DNA of 60,000 nt from Cryptomeria japonica (Eukaryota > Streptophyta > Pinopsida > Cupressales > Cupressaceae): positions 112,422,433 through 112,482,432 of the forward strand of contig NC_081410.1 of assembly GCF_030272615.1 (NCBI RefSeq), read 5' to 3'. The notes beneath the pieces were generated by a model. That model saw only the letters and a program-made list of their open reading frames with translations, was not told where the DNA came from and did no database searches. The translations under genes and the position numbers were made by a program. Shown here one piece after another: positions 36,833-47,587 of this stretch (the first letter of the stretch is position 1; each line of letters starts with the position of its first letter).

Positions 36833-38110
36833 TTAGTTTGCCGGTTTCGATATTTCCACACTAGGTGCAGAAATCGGATCCTCTTCCAACATTGTTGGTT
36901 TCTTCCTCCAGGTTTTGTTCATGTCTGCTTGAACTGTTTCAACATCAATTTCTCCTTCCAGAATGACCGGTATATCATCAGATATACTATTTCTGCTTCT
37001 GCAGAATCTTGCAATGTGACCCAGTTTGTTGCAGTGGTAGCAAACCAATCCAGGTGCTCTCCAAGGTCCATTGTTCATGTTTCCATTCTTCCTTCTGCAT
37101 GTTGCAGCAGTGTGACCATGACCATGACAGATCATACAATTTTCTCTCCATCTGGTTGCTACTTGATGGCCACTACTTCTTGGCTAATGATTCAAGACAT
37201 TAAACCGGTTGTGGTTCCGGTTCACAAAAGGTTCAGGACCAACTCCTTGGGTCCTTTGACGATATCTTCCAGTGTTATTCATCACAGACCTGCATTCAAA
37301 TGCTCTATGCCCAAACTTGTTTCATGCATAACAATGACCATTGAACTTATTGGATCTAGATACATTGTTAATAAAGTAAGGAAAATTATTGTAGACTTTG
37401 CTCCTACATACATTGGCAGTGTGTCCCTCTTTAAGACAGTTAAAGCAAACAGGTTTGAATTTTTGCTTACCTTTTCCTTTGAATGCTGATTGCTTCTTTG
37501 ATGCTTCAACATTTGTTCCTGAGGATTCTCCTTCCTCATGTCCAAAGAAACCAAGTCCATTGGTATTCTTTACTGGTCTAGCCAACTCAAGCTTCTGCTC
37601 TAGCTTAATAGTACTTTTGCTGAACTTAGCAAGTATGTCCTTAGACTCAGAGAGTTCTTTGGAAATAGCAGTATTTGCCTCCATTAGGCTTGCATTTTTA
37701 GAGATGGCTATGTTCAATTCATCTTGTACTCCTTCTTTTTCCTTTTCTCTCTCATGAAGGCGAGTAGTTAGTGCACTAATCTCTTGTTTCAATTTGGAGA
37801 TCTCATGATCTCTGTCCTTCAACAGATCTTCAACTTTCCTCTAGTTCTCAAGCTCTTGACTAAACTGGATAGTCAGTCCTTCCAAATCCTTTCTTAGGTT
37901 GGAGTTTGATTCATTCAACTTATTTGCTTCTGCTATCATGGCTTCCATATCTGCTTCATTTGCAGAACTATTTTCAGATAGCTCCATCAGCTTTTTTGCA
38001 TGTTCTCTCCTTTTTGCTTGAGATGCCTTGTATTTGACCATAAGATCATCATAGGCTTGCTCAGACTGAGTGAGCCATTGAGTAATTTCTCTCAAGTTGT
38101 ATTCCCCCAT
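36833..38110 (-). pseudogene. gag-like protein with four zinc knuckles, first unit
   Basis: One frame of about 426 codons from the ATG at 38110 to a TAA near 36833, broken by three stops: a TAG near 37841 shared with the second unit, a TGA near 37322 where the other copy has Cys, and a TAG near 37187 where the other copy has CAG. Knuckles are CFNCLKEGHTANVC, a second losing its third Cys to that TGA, CMICHGHGHTAATC and CYHCNKLGHIARFC. Coiled coil predominates before the knuckles. Two unit copies allow unusually direct reading of the mutations. Confidence 0.8.
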
Positions 38111-38160
38111 ATCTCTTTCCAAGTGGTTAAACTTATAGAATGGTAGGCTTTGATACCAAT

Positions 38161-39322
38161 TGATGAATACTAAGAGGGGGGGGTGAATTAGTATGCCAAA
38201 AATCTCTTCACTGAAACACTTAAACAATCTGAAGATAAACCAGTAAAACAGTTTAATAGATAGACCAATTATCACACATGCAAACCAAAATGCAAATAAA
38301 GCATTCACCCACAAAAGTAATACAACCATAACACAAGATATTTGACGTGGAAACCCAAATGGGAAAAACCATGGTGAGATGGAACTCACAAGTCACTATC
38401 TGCATAATAGAAACCAGACCGGTTAAGGTCTTACAATATTCTTCACCAGAATAGATCCTGTTAGGAATCTCAATCTCTGTTAGGAGATAAGTCCGATTAA
38501 AGACTACCTTGCTAGAGAATTTTAGATTCACAAAGGTGAACCACCTTGTTAGAGGATTTTACAAAAGGCTTTTGGGCCTACACGGTTAAGGGCTACAGAC
38601 TTGTCAAAGATGTGAGTAATCAACAAGTGTTTGATCTTTCTAATAGCACAGACTGCTTGGTTAGATCCAGTATAGCTCAGAGCTAATGCATTCCAGCATT
38701 ACTTCAATCTTCTCTGTCTCTCACTCAATTACAACTTGATCTTCTCAGATAAGATCGCTCTTACAACAACTCATCAACCACCTTAAACCCTAGCACAACA
38801 TAAACCCTTCTAGCGACAATCTAAAACCCTAGACATGATGTCCTTTAAAAGGAATCTGATTTCATGTCGGTCCAATAGAATTACATTACAATTTCCTAGG
38901 TTCAATGAATCTAGACATACTCAATAACACGACACAAGAAGCGTCGTCAATGTGTCAGCACCGTCAAACAATCGGTGGATTGGTAACTCATCACAAAATG
39001 TCAGTTGGTAACTCATCACAGAGTATTACCGTTTCATACAAAATACCAGTTGCCGGTTTGACAAAAATGAAGACTGATAAGAATGTGTTATGTCGCTTTG
39101 CTCCCTCGTACCGCTTGAGATCTATGAACCGCTTGGGGTCGACATGTCGCTTCAGACCGGGAAACACATTCTGCAAAATCACCAACAGTCTAAAGACTAG
39201 AATACAACATACCAGTTGGAATAGATACCGGTTGAGCTCTAGCTCATACATATAAAGGGGATCTCAATGCAAGTGTGTGTCCATCAATGACAATCACAAC
39301 ATAAACATCAAAAATGCCAACA
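38161..39322 (-). repeat. LTR1 (5' LTR) of compound element
   Basis: 1,162 bp with TG...CA ends on the minus strand and AAAGA just outside (39323-39327). A primer site with one mismatch (TGGTATCAAAGCC, about 38146-38158) follows it. Compared with LTR2 it has a ~26-base local duplication around 'ggtaactcatcaca' (near 38983-39020) and lacks a short block present in LTR2. Confidence 0.9.
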
Positions 39323-40961
39323 AAAGAACAGATTTAATCATCTGAATTCTACCTGTCTGAGTTAACCACTTGTTCTTCCAAGAAGAGGCCTTTACTTGAC
39401 ATTTCTTGATCACATCCTCCCACATTATGTTCTGATGTCTACCCGGATCTAGCTGAACCCCTAAGTACTTCAGAGGAAAATTGCCCTATGGATAACCCAT
39501 GATTTCCCCAATTTTACATTACATTCTCACATTAGTATTGAGGAAATATATCATTGATTTCTCCTGGTTCATACTCTGCCCTAAACCTTTTTCATAGTCA
39601 TTCAGAAGCTGCTTAATTACCATTGCTTCCTTCTCAGTGGCTTCCCCAAATAGAATTGTATCGTCAGCAAATTGGGAGTGGGAGATAGGATCAATACTAT
39701 TGTGAATGAATGCACCTTTCCAAAATCTCATTTTTACTAGATTCTTTATATTTCTACGCAAAATCTCAGCCATTAATACAAACAAAAAAGGAGACAAAGG
39801 ATCACCTTGTCTAATACCTTTAGAAGCTTGAAAAAAACCTACTATAGATCCATTTACAATGATGGATTATGATACTAACGAGACACAATGTTTTATACAA
39901 TTTATTCGATTAGAATCAAATCCAAAACTTTCAAGGACTAAAAAGAGGAAAAGCCAATTTACCCGATCGTATACCTTACTAACATCCAACTTAACCACCA
40001 TCCCCTGAGTCTTACTCCTTTTCATCGAGTGCAAAGTTTCAACAACAGTGATTATGCTATCAGCAATTTCTCTCCCAGGAGTAAAACAATGTTGTTTTGG
40101 AGATACTATCTTGTCCAAAACCATCTTCAATAAATTAACCAAGACTTTGGATATAATTTTGTATATAGAATTACACTGAGATATTGGCCTATAATCTGCA
40201 ATACTCAAGCAATTTTGCTTTTTTGGGATCAGAGCTATAAGAGTATTATTTATTTCTCTAACAAATTTTCCTTTCCTTCTAAATTCCTCCACAACCTTCC
40301 AAATATCCTCTCCCATAAATTTCCAGCACCTCTGATACACCTCCATTGTCATCCCGTCTGGTCCCGGAGCTTTGTGTGAATGCAGCTCAAATGTTGCCTT
40401 TTTAACTTCATCTTTTGAAATTGGGGCCAAAAGAGCAGCATTATCTTCCTCAAAAATTTGTTTGTCAATGATGTCCAAAAGATAATCAACTATTTCATTT
40501 CTCTCCCCTCCTGAAGTTCCCAAGATATCTTCAAAATATTTAACTGCTATGTTCTCCAACTCTTCAGTTCTACCAACCATTTTACCTGAGATATCTTTCA
40601 ACTGATTAATTCTATTTTTATTCCTTTTTACTTTAAAAGAGGCATGAAAAAATTTACAATTTGAGTCCCTTGCATCTATCCATAATTCTCTGGATTTGTC
40701 CCGCCAAAACATTTCTTCTCTCAGGAGAATTTCTGCCAGTTCCATTTTCAGGGAATTCTCAACATGGAATTCTTCATTCATCATCCCCTTCTTGATCACC
40801 AAGTTATTGATCCTATTTAGTTCCTCTTCTACCTTGATTTTTTCAGCAAAAATGTTCTTGAAGGATGCCAGATTCCATGTTTTGATTTTATTTTTGAGGT
40901 ATTTTAACTTTTGGACAAAACAAAAACTTGAAGTGCCTTTAATATCTGAGCATTCTTTCAA
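39323..40961 (-). pseudogene. LINE reverse transcriptase
   Basis: From 40961 the frame is open for 364 codons: an N-terminal helical region, then HKAPGPDGMTMEVYQRCW, ALIPKKQN and YRPISQCNSIYKI, all standard non-LTR fingers and palm motifs. A short break near 39865 (stops plus frame change) separates it from 39797-39519, which contains the catalytic FADDTILF and the GLGQSMNQEKS motif. Two stops and one frameshift disable it. The frame then proceeds to GRIQMIKSVL at the AAAGA junction and resumes at 29674. Confidence 0.92.
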
Positions 40962-41060
40962 CCACTTTTCAATGTTTACTTCGAAACTTGGATCTCTCCA
41001 CTACATGCTCAAAAATTTAAAATTGCCTTTCACTTTCATCAATGGTATTGTGCAATTTAA

Positions 41061-41456
41061 CTAAACTGGGTAGTGGTCCGAAAGAGTTATGGGCTGGATA
41101 ATTGATTCCAAATCAAACTTGCCTCTTAACCAAAATGAACCAACAAATATTCTGTCCAATCTCTTAGAAATTCTGCAAAAAATTGCCCTCCTATTGGTCC
41201 ATGTAAATTTTCCAGATTTAGGGACAACATCAAAAAGGTTATTGTCTACTACAAAATCTCTGAAATCTTCCATCACTCGGACATTCATTCTTAAACCTCC
41301 AATTTTTTCATCATTGTTGAGTATTTTATTGAAGTCTCCCACCACAATTGCTTTCTCCGACTCAACCATTTTGATCTGATCTGTGATTTCTTTCCAAACC
41401 CCACTAACACATTTGGGGTCAAATTCTGACAAAGGTTTCCGACGGACAAGGAGCAT
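41061..41456 (-). pseudogene. LINE endonuclease, C-terminal half
   Basis: Contains KAIVVGDFNKIL (catalytic GDFN), FTWTNRR, RLDRIFV and SDHYPV, which are the C-terminal motifs of the apurinic-like endonuclease that nicks target DNA for LINE integration. The N-terminal part is absent because the element stops near 41456, consistent with 5' truncation. Confidence 0.9.
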
Positions 41457-43039
41457 TGTGTGAAATTTTGATTTTTTTTTTTTTAAATGCCCGTGTTCAT
41501 TGGAATTCCGACGACATCGAGCATTTTATTATAAAAAAAACACAACACATTTTCATTTTGAAAGCAATTAGAAGCAAGCGGTGACTGTCTTGCCTCCCTG
41601 CCCCCCCCCCCCCGACCAGAGTGATCTCTGCACAAGCAAGGTAAGGGAAACTATTTTTTTTCCGCAATCATATTGAGACTAGTTTTTTTTGCGAATTAAT
41701 CACATTCCATGTGTATGCTACCCCATTTTGCAATTTTTGTTATTGGAGCATTTGCAACTAATTTCTGACAAAAAACCTCCTTCGATTATGCTTTGATGGA
41801 TGTCCATACCTTGTTCCAAAGCTCCTATTTTGGCACATGCAGGGAGGATGTTCGCAAACATTGCAGAGAAACTTTATTAACAAAATATAACAGTTATGGA
41901 TCATGAAACCCTTGACCCAATAGACACTACACATGCAAAGCTCGAAATGAGTTAATAAAATGTTTTTGAACCAAATGCTTAACAATATTTAGACATGACA
42001 GTAACAAGGATTTTTACAAAAACAACCCTTAATCATACAATAAATATACATACCAGTTTGTATATTTATTAGACACGGGCTACCAGTTACATAGTTGAAA
42101 ATATAACAATCAATGGGAAACAAGGTAACAAACTTTTACTTTTCAAACCTTGAAACAAAATGAGAATAATGAAAAGATACACATAAATATCCATTGTAAC
42201 TGAAACCAATGCCTTTCATTCACTGTTCAACGAGTCATCAACTTCCTTACCAAACTATCATGGAATGTCCAAATTTCTTCCTCATCCAAGAAGCAAGAAC
42301 CCTAACAGTCGTGTGTGTCATAGCCAAAGCTCAAGATATTGTAAATGAATTTCGATGGGACGATAGAAAAAAGTTAAGTATAATATATTCCCATTTTCTA
42401 GTGACATAAAGTGACCCATTCTTTTAATGCCTTTAGAAAATGTTTCAAGCCCAAAGTCTTTTAGACACTATATTCAATGCCGTTAGAAAACTACTAGGCA
42501 ACAATTCTCTTAGCCAATGATCAAAACCATATAACATTTGCTCACATATTCAAATAGTATCACCAAATTTGATATTCTATGCAATATAAACATATATTGG
42601 AGTAAACATATGAATGATGAGTCTTACTAATAAGACCCTTTTCCAAGTACATATTAAATTTTATCTTTGTCAGCCTATATCATATGGTAATGTATCCTTT
42701 TTCAAACCATGTAATTGTATTTGCATATGATCACTATATTTTTCTATAGCAACCAAAGTCAATGAAGATACATGCTAAGAGATGATTGTTCACTGATGTC
42801 ACTGTAATGTGAATCTTGTTCATTTTTCCACATGATCACTAAAACCCACCAAAAACAATCAAATGCACTATCATATTGAGACCAAACATGCTATGGTCAT
42901 GTATCAAGTCATCATCATGTATAGACCAAACACACTCTAGTCATGTATCAAGTCAAATACCACATGGATACTTGAAAAGCATCCAATGCCAAATGCAAAC
43001 TACCTTTCTGACACCAATGACAAAATCTTATGACAAGGG
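41457..43039. other. Non-coding region between two LINE remnants
   Basis: Holds a T run (41471-41483), a C run of about 14 (41602-41615) and AT-rich DNA. At 42880-42960 a ~35-base block around 'tcatgtatcaagtca' occurs twice. No credible gene was seen; it may include LTR sequence of an unrecognised element on the minus strand. Confidence 0.4.
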
Positions 43040-44258
43040 TCAACACCTTCCTTATTGTGAAGTGCTAATATAACTAAAATAACATCCCATGATATTTTCC
43101 CCCCACTATAGAATTGGGAGCATCAATGTTAGATAGTTCAAAATTAATAAAAAAGAGAGATACAAGAACATGAATCCAATTTGTTGAAGAGGAAACTTCA
43201 GTAATTTGAACTCTTTTCTAATTCCATAGAATAGCTAAACGTCTAGAAGCTCCAATGATTTCATTTAGTGAATGGGTGTTCCTTTTCTAGCTCTAAATTT
43301 TTTGTTTCTTATAGGATAATAATGTCAGACCCACTAGACTCAATTTGAGATATAATAAGTTGACTCCTGTTAGGGGCATTTAAGTCCCTAATGTTCCAGG
43401 ATATTATTTTCATGGATACTTATGAGAGCAGAAAATTCTCTAAGACTGCATTTTGTAATTGAATGTCGTTTGAAGACCATTTTTTATATCTTTAAGGGTT
43501 TTCTTTCTCTTAGGTGGTGCTCCAACTTTCCATTTAGTTCTCATAATTGGGCTCTTCATTATAGAAAGAGGTGTTTGTCAAATGGTGGATGAAGAGTGTT
43601 GGAAAAGGGACGTCTCTAGCTCTACCAACACCTGATCTCCAATCTCCTTAGCCATTACTGAACAAACCTGGTAAAGGACTTCCCCTATCATAATGTTTAT
43701 CTTACCTTCCAACAATGGTTGCTTCAAATGATATACCTCCACCAAAGGGGAGAATGAGCTCCAATGTTTCAAATTGACAGTAGCAATAGGAAAGGAAAGG
43801 GAGCAAGAATGAATAGTCAACCCAAAAAAGAGATTTTTAGGAAATGGATATCATTGATGACATAGATATATTGGCAATGAAGCTCTCCACACCCTTAGGA
43901 CAGTTTTACAAAGATAAGGGTGGAAAACAACCAACCAAGGAAAAAAGAAATCCATCACACTAAATTCAAAGACTATACCCCATCTTGAAATGTGTGACTA
44001 TTTAGTGATCCTAGAAAAATTGTGAAGGGGGTAAGTCTTGATAATAGCATTTGGTACAGGTGGTGAAAGAGGCCTAGAATATTTGAATGAGCACAATTGG
44101 GGATTCGAAACTAGATCAAGACAAACTACTATTTCTTCAATAGAAAATTCACATGCATTTGAGAAATGCCTAGAAATTTTGTGTCTGGATGATACCTCCT
44201 CTCGTTTGTTTATCACAATATGTTGAGACCACAGACCATGTATACATTGGATCTTCAA
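43040..44258 (-). pseudogene. Second LINE remnant: end of ORF1-like region and start of ORF2
   Basis: At 43413 on the minus strand MKIISWNIRDLNAPNRSQLI opens, the classical start of a plant LINE ORF2 endonuclease, followed by GSDIIIL, ETKN, RRLAILWN and TNWIHVLVSL, then SNIDAPNSI near 43100. It is broken by several stops. The upstream minus-strand frames 44258-43998 and 43820-43578 could be the end of ORF1, but no domain is evident there. The sequence stops resembling a LINE near 43040. It is a different copy from the 25313-41456 LINE, since it carries the opposite end of the endonuclease. Confidence 0.7.
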
Positions 44259-46309
44259 AGTTGAAGGGACAAATTTGGTAACATCAAATAATATGGATAA
44301 CTTAACTTAACTGAGAATGTTGCATTATCAACAATAAAAATCCCGATCTGGTTTATAGATGCAATTTTGTGGTTGAAATTTGGGTCTCAGGGCCGACATT
44401 GAGATAAACATGACTGTATTTCATGAGGATTTGAACTCAAAGCATTGGCACTATCACTTATGGCTATATTAGCTTTTTAAGACACTTCCATAGTGCACTT
44501 CACCTGTCCTAATAATGGACTATCATGAGATTCTTAAGAATGGAAATACTCCAAACATTCATGCCCTCTATGTTGTCATTGTGGTTTTCAATCATTGCGA
44601 CTACATGCTTTTCAAGGACCAAGTAGTGTTCTTTTTTCATTGTTCTACTGTGCTTCTCAAGCTGCACCAACATAGTTTTATTTAATGGCTTTGTTTTGAT
44701 AGTGATTTCTCCATGGCTTCCACTGTCTTTTTCTTGGCACATTCAATGCATTGTCATCTATCACTACTATTTATTGTCCTTTTTACCTTTATTGTGGTTG
44801 TTCTCATACATGTCATTCACTTTGTCTATGAGTATATCTCAACCAATTCACTATTGTAAGTAGAAATAAAAGATTAGTCTCATCTCTTTTACTATTTTAG
44901 ACCTTCATAGTAATCTTTGCAATATATCATTTCCTTCCAATTATATGGAATAATGATTTTATTTTTATGGAATGTGATGAAGGCTTGAGTGTGTCTTCTT
45001 GAACAAAAAGAGGACTTAGAGAAAGTAGATTCACATAAGGATAGGTGGATTTTCCTAATGATGAAGGGATAAGACTTAACAAAAAAAGGACTTAGGATGA
45101 TGACAAGGAGGTTTCATTTAAGGATATGGCATATTCACCTAAGGGATAGTGTATTCTCCCAAGAATATGGAAAAATTATTGATTGGTGGAATGACATACT
45201 AGATCAAGGAATGATACAAGGGTAGATTCACCTAAATATAGGGTAAATTCAGCTAAAAGGGTACCCATGAGATTGTGGTACTGAGTACCTATATATGGAT
45301 GGTGTATTTGGATACAAGTATGATGAAACCATGCTTGTGTATGATGAAACAAAGTCCAGATCTCTATTATAGGTCCAACATAATCTCTATTATTTGAGAC
45401 ACCATTTTATTAGCATATCCAATTAGGGTAATTTATGGGTTTAATTATGGATCATGTTGTCTATTTCCATGCACTATTGAACTTATTTGGATGTATTGTG
45501 ATTGTTTTAATTTTGAAGTTATAAATAAATTATGTTTGTACCTTAGAAAGGGTAACTCCAATTGATGTTTGGGCAGTTTATTTGAAAACTTATGGCGATT
45601 ATTGCCCTATGTTATGTAACGGAGTTATTTTTACACTAATTAATTAACTAGAAAAATGAATTTGTATTGTTGTACAAGTATGATGAAACCATGCTTGTGT
45701 GTTTACATGTTTGTGCATCCTATTGAGAACCAACTTCATTGTTGAGGAACTCAATAAATGTGGTGTTAAGTAGAAGAATGGAAAACTCAAGAAGCTATGG
45801 TGACATATTGTGGCATTAGTAGGGATTATCTCTATTGACCACACCTTTCAAAGATAGTATCCCCTAGTTCTCCTCATAGAATGGACCATTGGATGGCTCA
45901 TAGTGGTATCCTATACTACATTTATCTTGATGGCATTGTCGATAGTTGGTATGTGGTTCTTGGTACAGGTTTCCTCTTACCCTATTATCTTATTTATATC
46001 TTTGTTCCAACATGTGGAGATTGATTTTTGTCATGCTATGATGATTTTCATGTTTGCATGTGTTTTGACATTATGCAAATAGATATGATGTCACACCATA
46101 CTTATGTTTTGATATAGTGTAGGTGATGGTTACATGTTGTTGATGGTAGCGATTTGGGTTCAAAGACACAATTCCACACACACACACAAATATTTGAAGA
46201 TGCATTTTATATTATTCCTTCTTAGTGGCGATTAGTGTTGGAAGATTTGCACACATGTAGAGAGGAACTCATGTTAGATACAATAGGTTGTGTTTGATAA
46301 CATATGAAT
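44259..46309. other. Unassigned AT-rich region with one 28-bp direct repeat
   Basis: About 2 kb without a convincing gene. A 28-base exact direct repeat sits at 45313-45340 and 45673-45700 (starts tacaagtatgatgaaacc), 360 bases apart. Short frames on both strands look random. Confidence 0.45.
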
Positions 46310-46660
46310 GTGCCTCATGATGTATACATATAGCTTTGGTGTGTGACATGCATGCACATTTTTCCATAAGACACATTGCTATGTGGCATGTGCCCTATGC
46401 ATGTCTTCTTTGTGAGGCACATTGCTATGTGCAATGTGGCCCTAGGTGTGTCTTCTCTATGAGGTGTATTGCCATGATATGATAGGATTTGTAGTGTGCA
46501 AGCCACAAATGCATGCATGAGGGACTATTATTATAGTCATGTTTTTTGGGCATGTAGCCTAGGCATGTCTTCTCCATTAGGTACATGGCCATGCCATGTG
46601 GGAGTTTTTGTGTTCATGCCACAAATGCACACATGAGGGACTATTATTGGAGTCATGATG
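46310..46660. repeat. Degenerate tandem repeats
   Basis: Repeated words such as 'acattgctatgtg', 'catgtcttct(c/t)', '(a/g)ccacaaatgca' and 'catgagggactattattg' occur two to four times in the same order, giving a diverged tandem array with units of roughly 60-110 bases. It may belong to the 5' subterminal region of the CACTA element, whose transposase gene starts about 930 bases downstream. Confidence 0.6.
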
Positions 46661-47587
46661 AATCTTCACTCTATTTAGCCACAATTTCTAGTTGTATAGT
46701 TATGTAATGTGCACTTTTAAGGATTGTGAGGTTTCCTTCAATTATTGATGATCTCTCATCTTTGTTGCATGGGCCAACAATTTTATTTTATCTTGTTTGA
46801 ATTAGTTTAATCACTATTGTGAGTTTTCTCTATTATGTAGTTATTGTGGCTATGTTTGATTTTCTATTGGAATTGAACACATTTATTTAACTTATTATTG
46901 GTACTATTTTTTCTTTCTTTCAATATTTATGATCTTTGGTAGTTTAGTGAAACTCTTGTTATTTTTAAATGTTTCCTTCTTTGTTGTGATTTGATTCCTC
47001 ACCAAGATCGATGTAGATAACCTTGGATGAGTGTATATAAGGAATCAAACATTGGGAAAATTTAAGGATAGGGGTAAGTGTTTGTTGTATGGGTAGCTAC
47101 GATCCACTTGTACATTCTTAGTGATTATTGACGGCTATGTCTTGGACGATAATCCCATTAAACAAACAAGGGGGAAGTCATACATAATCGTATGGATCCT
47201 CCCTAGTTGTGTGTGGATTCAAGACCATCATTTCATATGGTTCTTGGTTACTTTGTGAGACCATGGCATCCTCTTAGACCAATATGTGAGCCTTGTATTG
47301 TTATCCCTGCAATGTGGATGAATAAGTGTATGTTAAAATAAATGCTTTACTTAGAATACTCAAAAATGTCTCTCAGAAAGTCTGCAACAGGCAAACTTTT
47401 AGTAAGAATTTGAAGACACAATGCTCAAAAATTCACACAATTAGCTACATTAAATATGTTCTCTATTAAGTTCAATGTTTTAAGATGAAAAAGAAGAGTT
47501 AAATGTTTTTGGTTCGATTTGCAATTTTTGTCAAGCTTTTGCACTAAAGTTTCCATAGCCTGATTTTTTTGCCTGTGAAGAAAAACC
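46661..47587. other. Upstream region of the CACTA transposase
   Basis: AT-rich, non-coding. It should contain the promoter and leader of the transposase gene. I looked for a CACTA/CACTG terminus and found no candidate with a matching 3' partner. Confidence 0.4.

Larger units (their letters stand above)
29675..39322 (-). mobile_element. Compound LTR retroelement without pol (LARD-like), tandem units
   Basis: Flanked by AAAGA on both sides (29670-29674 and 39323-39327), so it entered as, or derives from, a single integration into the LINE. On the minus strand it reads LTR1 (39322-38161), primer site, gag-like ORF, ORF2, polypurine tract, LTR2 (32700-31549), primer site, gag-like ORF, first codons of ORF2, a deletion scar, and the last 26 bases of LTR3 (29700-29675). 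No protease, integrase, reverse transcriptase or RNase H is encoded, which fits a large retrotransposon derivative mobilised in trans. The tandem unit structure is best explained by unequal recombination between LTRs of two copies at the same site. Confidence 0.9.
25313..41456 (-). mobile_element. 5'-truncated LINE with two nested insertions
   Basis: On the minus strand the order is endonuclease (41456-41061), reverse transcriptase (40961-39519), connection region, zinc-finger-like zf-RVT region, RNase H (27115-26755), an additional ORF, and a poly(A) tail (25313-25328). Two later insertions interrupt it: 29675-39322 and 27566-28765, each with an exact 5-bp target duplication. When each insertion and one duplication are disregarded, the LINE reading resumes in frame at the first junction and nearly so at the second. 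About 5.3 kb of LINE is present. ORF1 and the N-terminal half of the endonuclease are missing, as expected from incomplete reverse transcription. Confidence 0.88.

Noticed and set aside
36929-37489. Plus-strand 186-codon frame, also seen at 30407-30880
   Set aside because: Antisense of the gag-like ORF; its conservation follows from the unit duplication.
43998-44258. Separate host gene on the minus strand
   Set aside because: Directly upstream of a LINE ORF2 start on the same strand; more likely the LINE ORF1 end, and no domain is visible.
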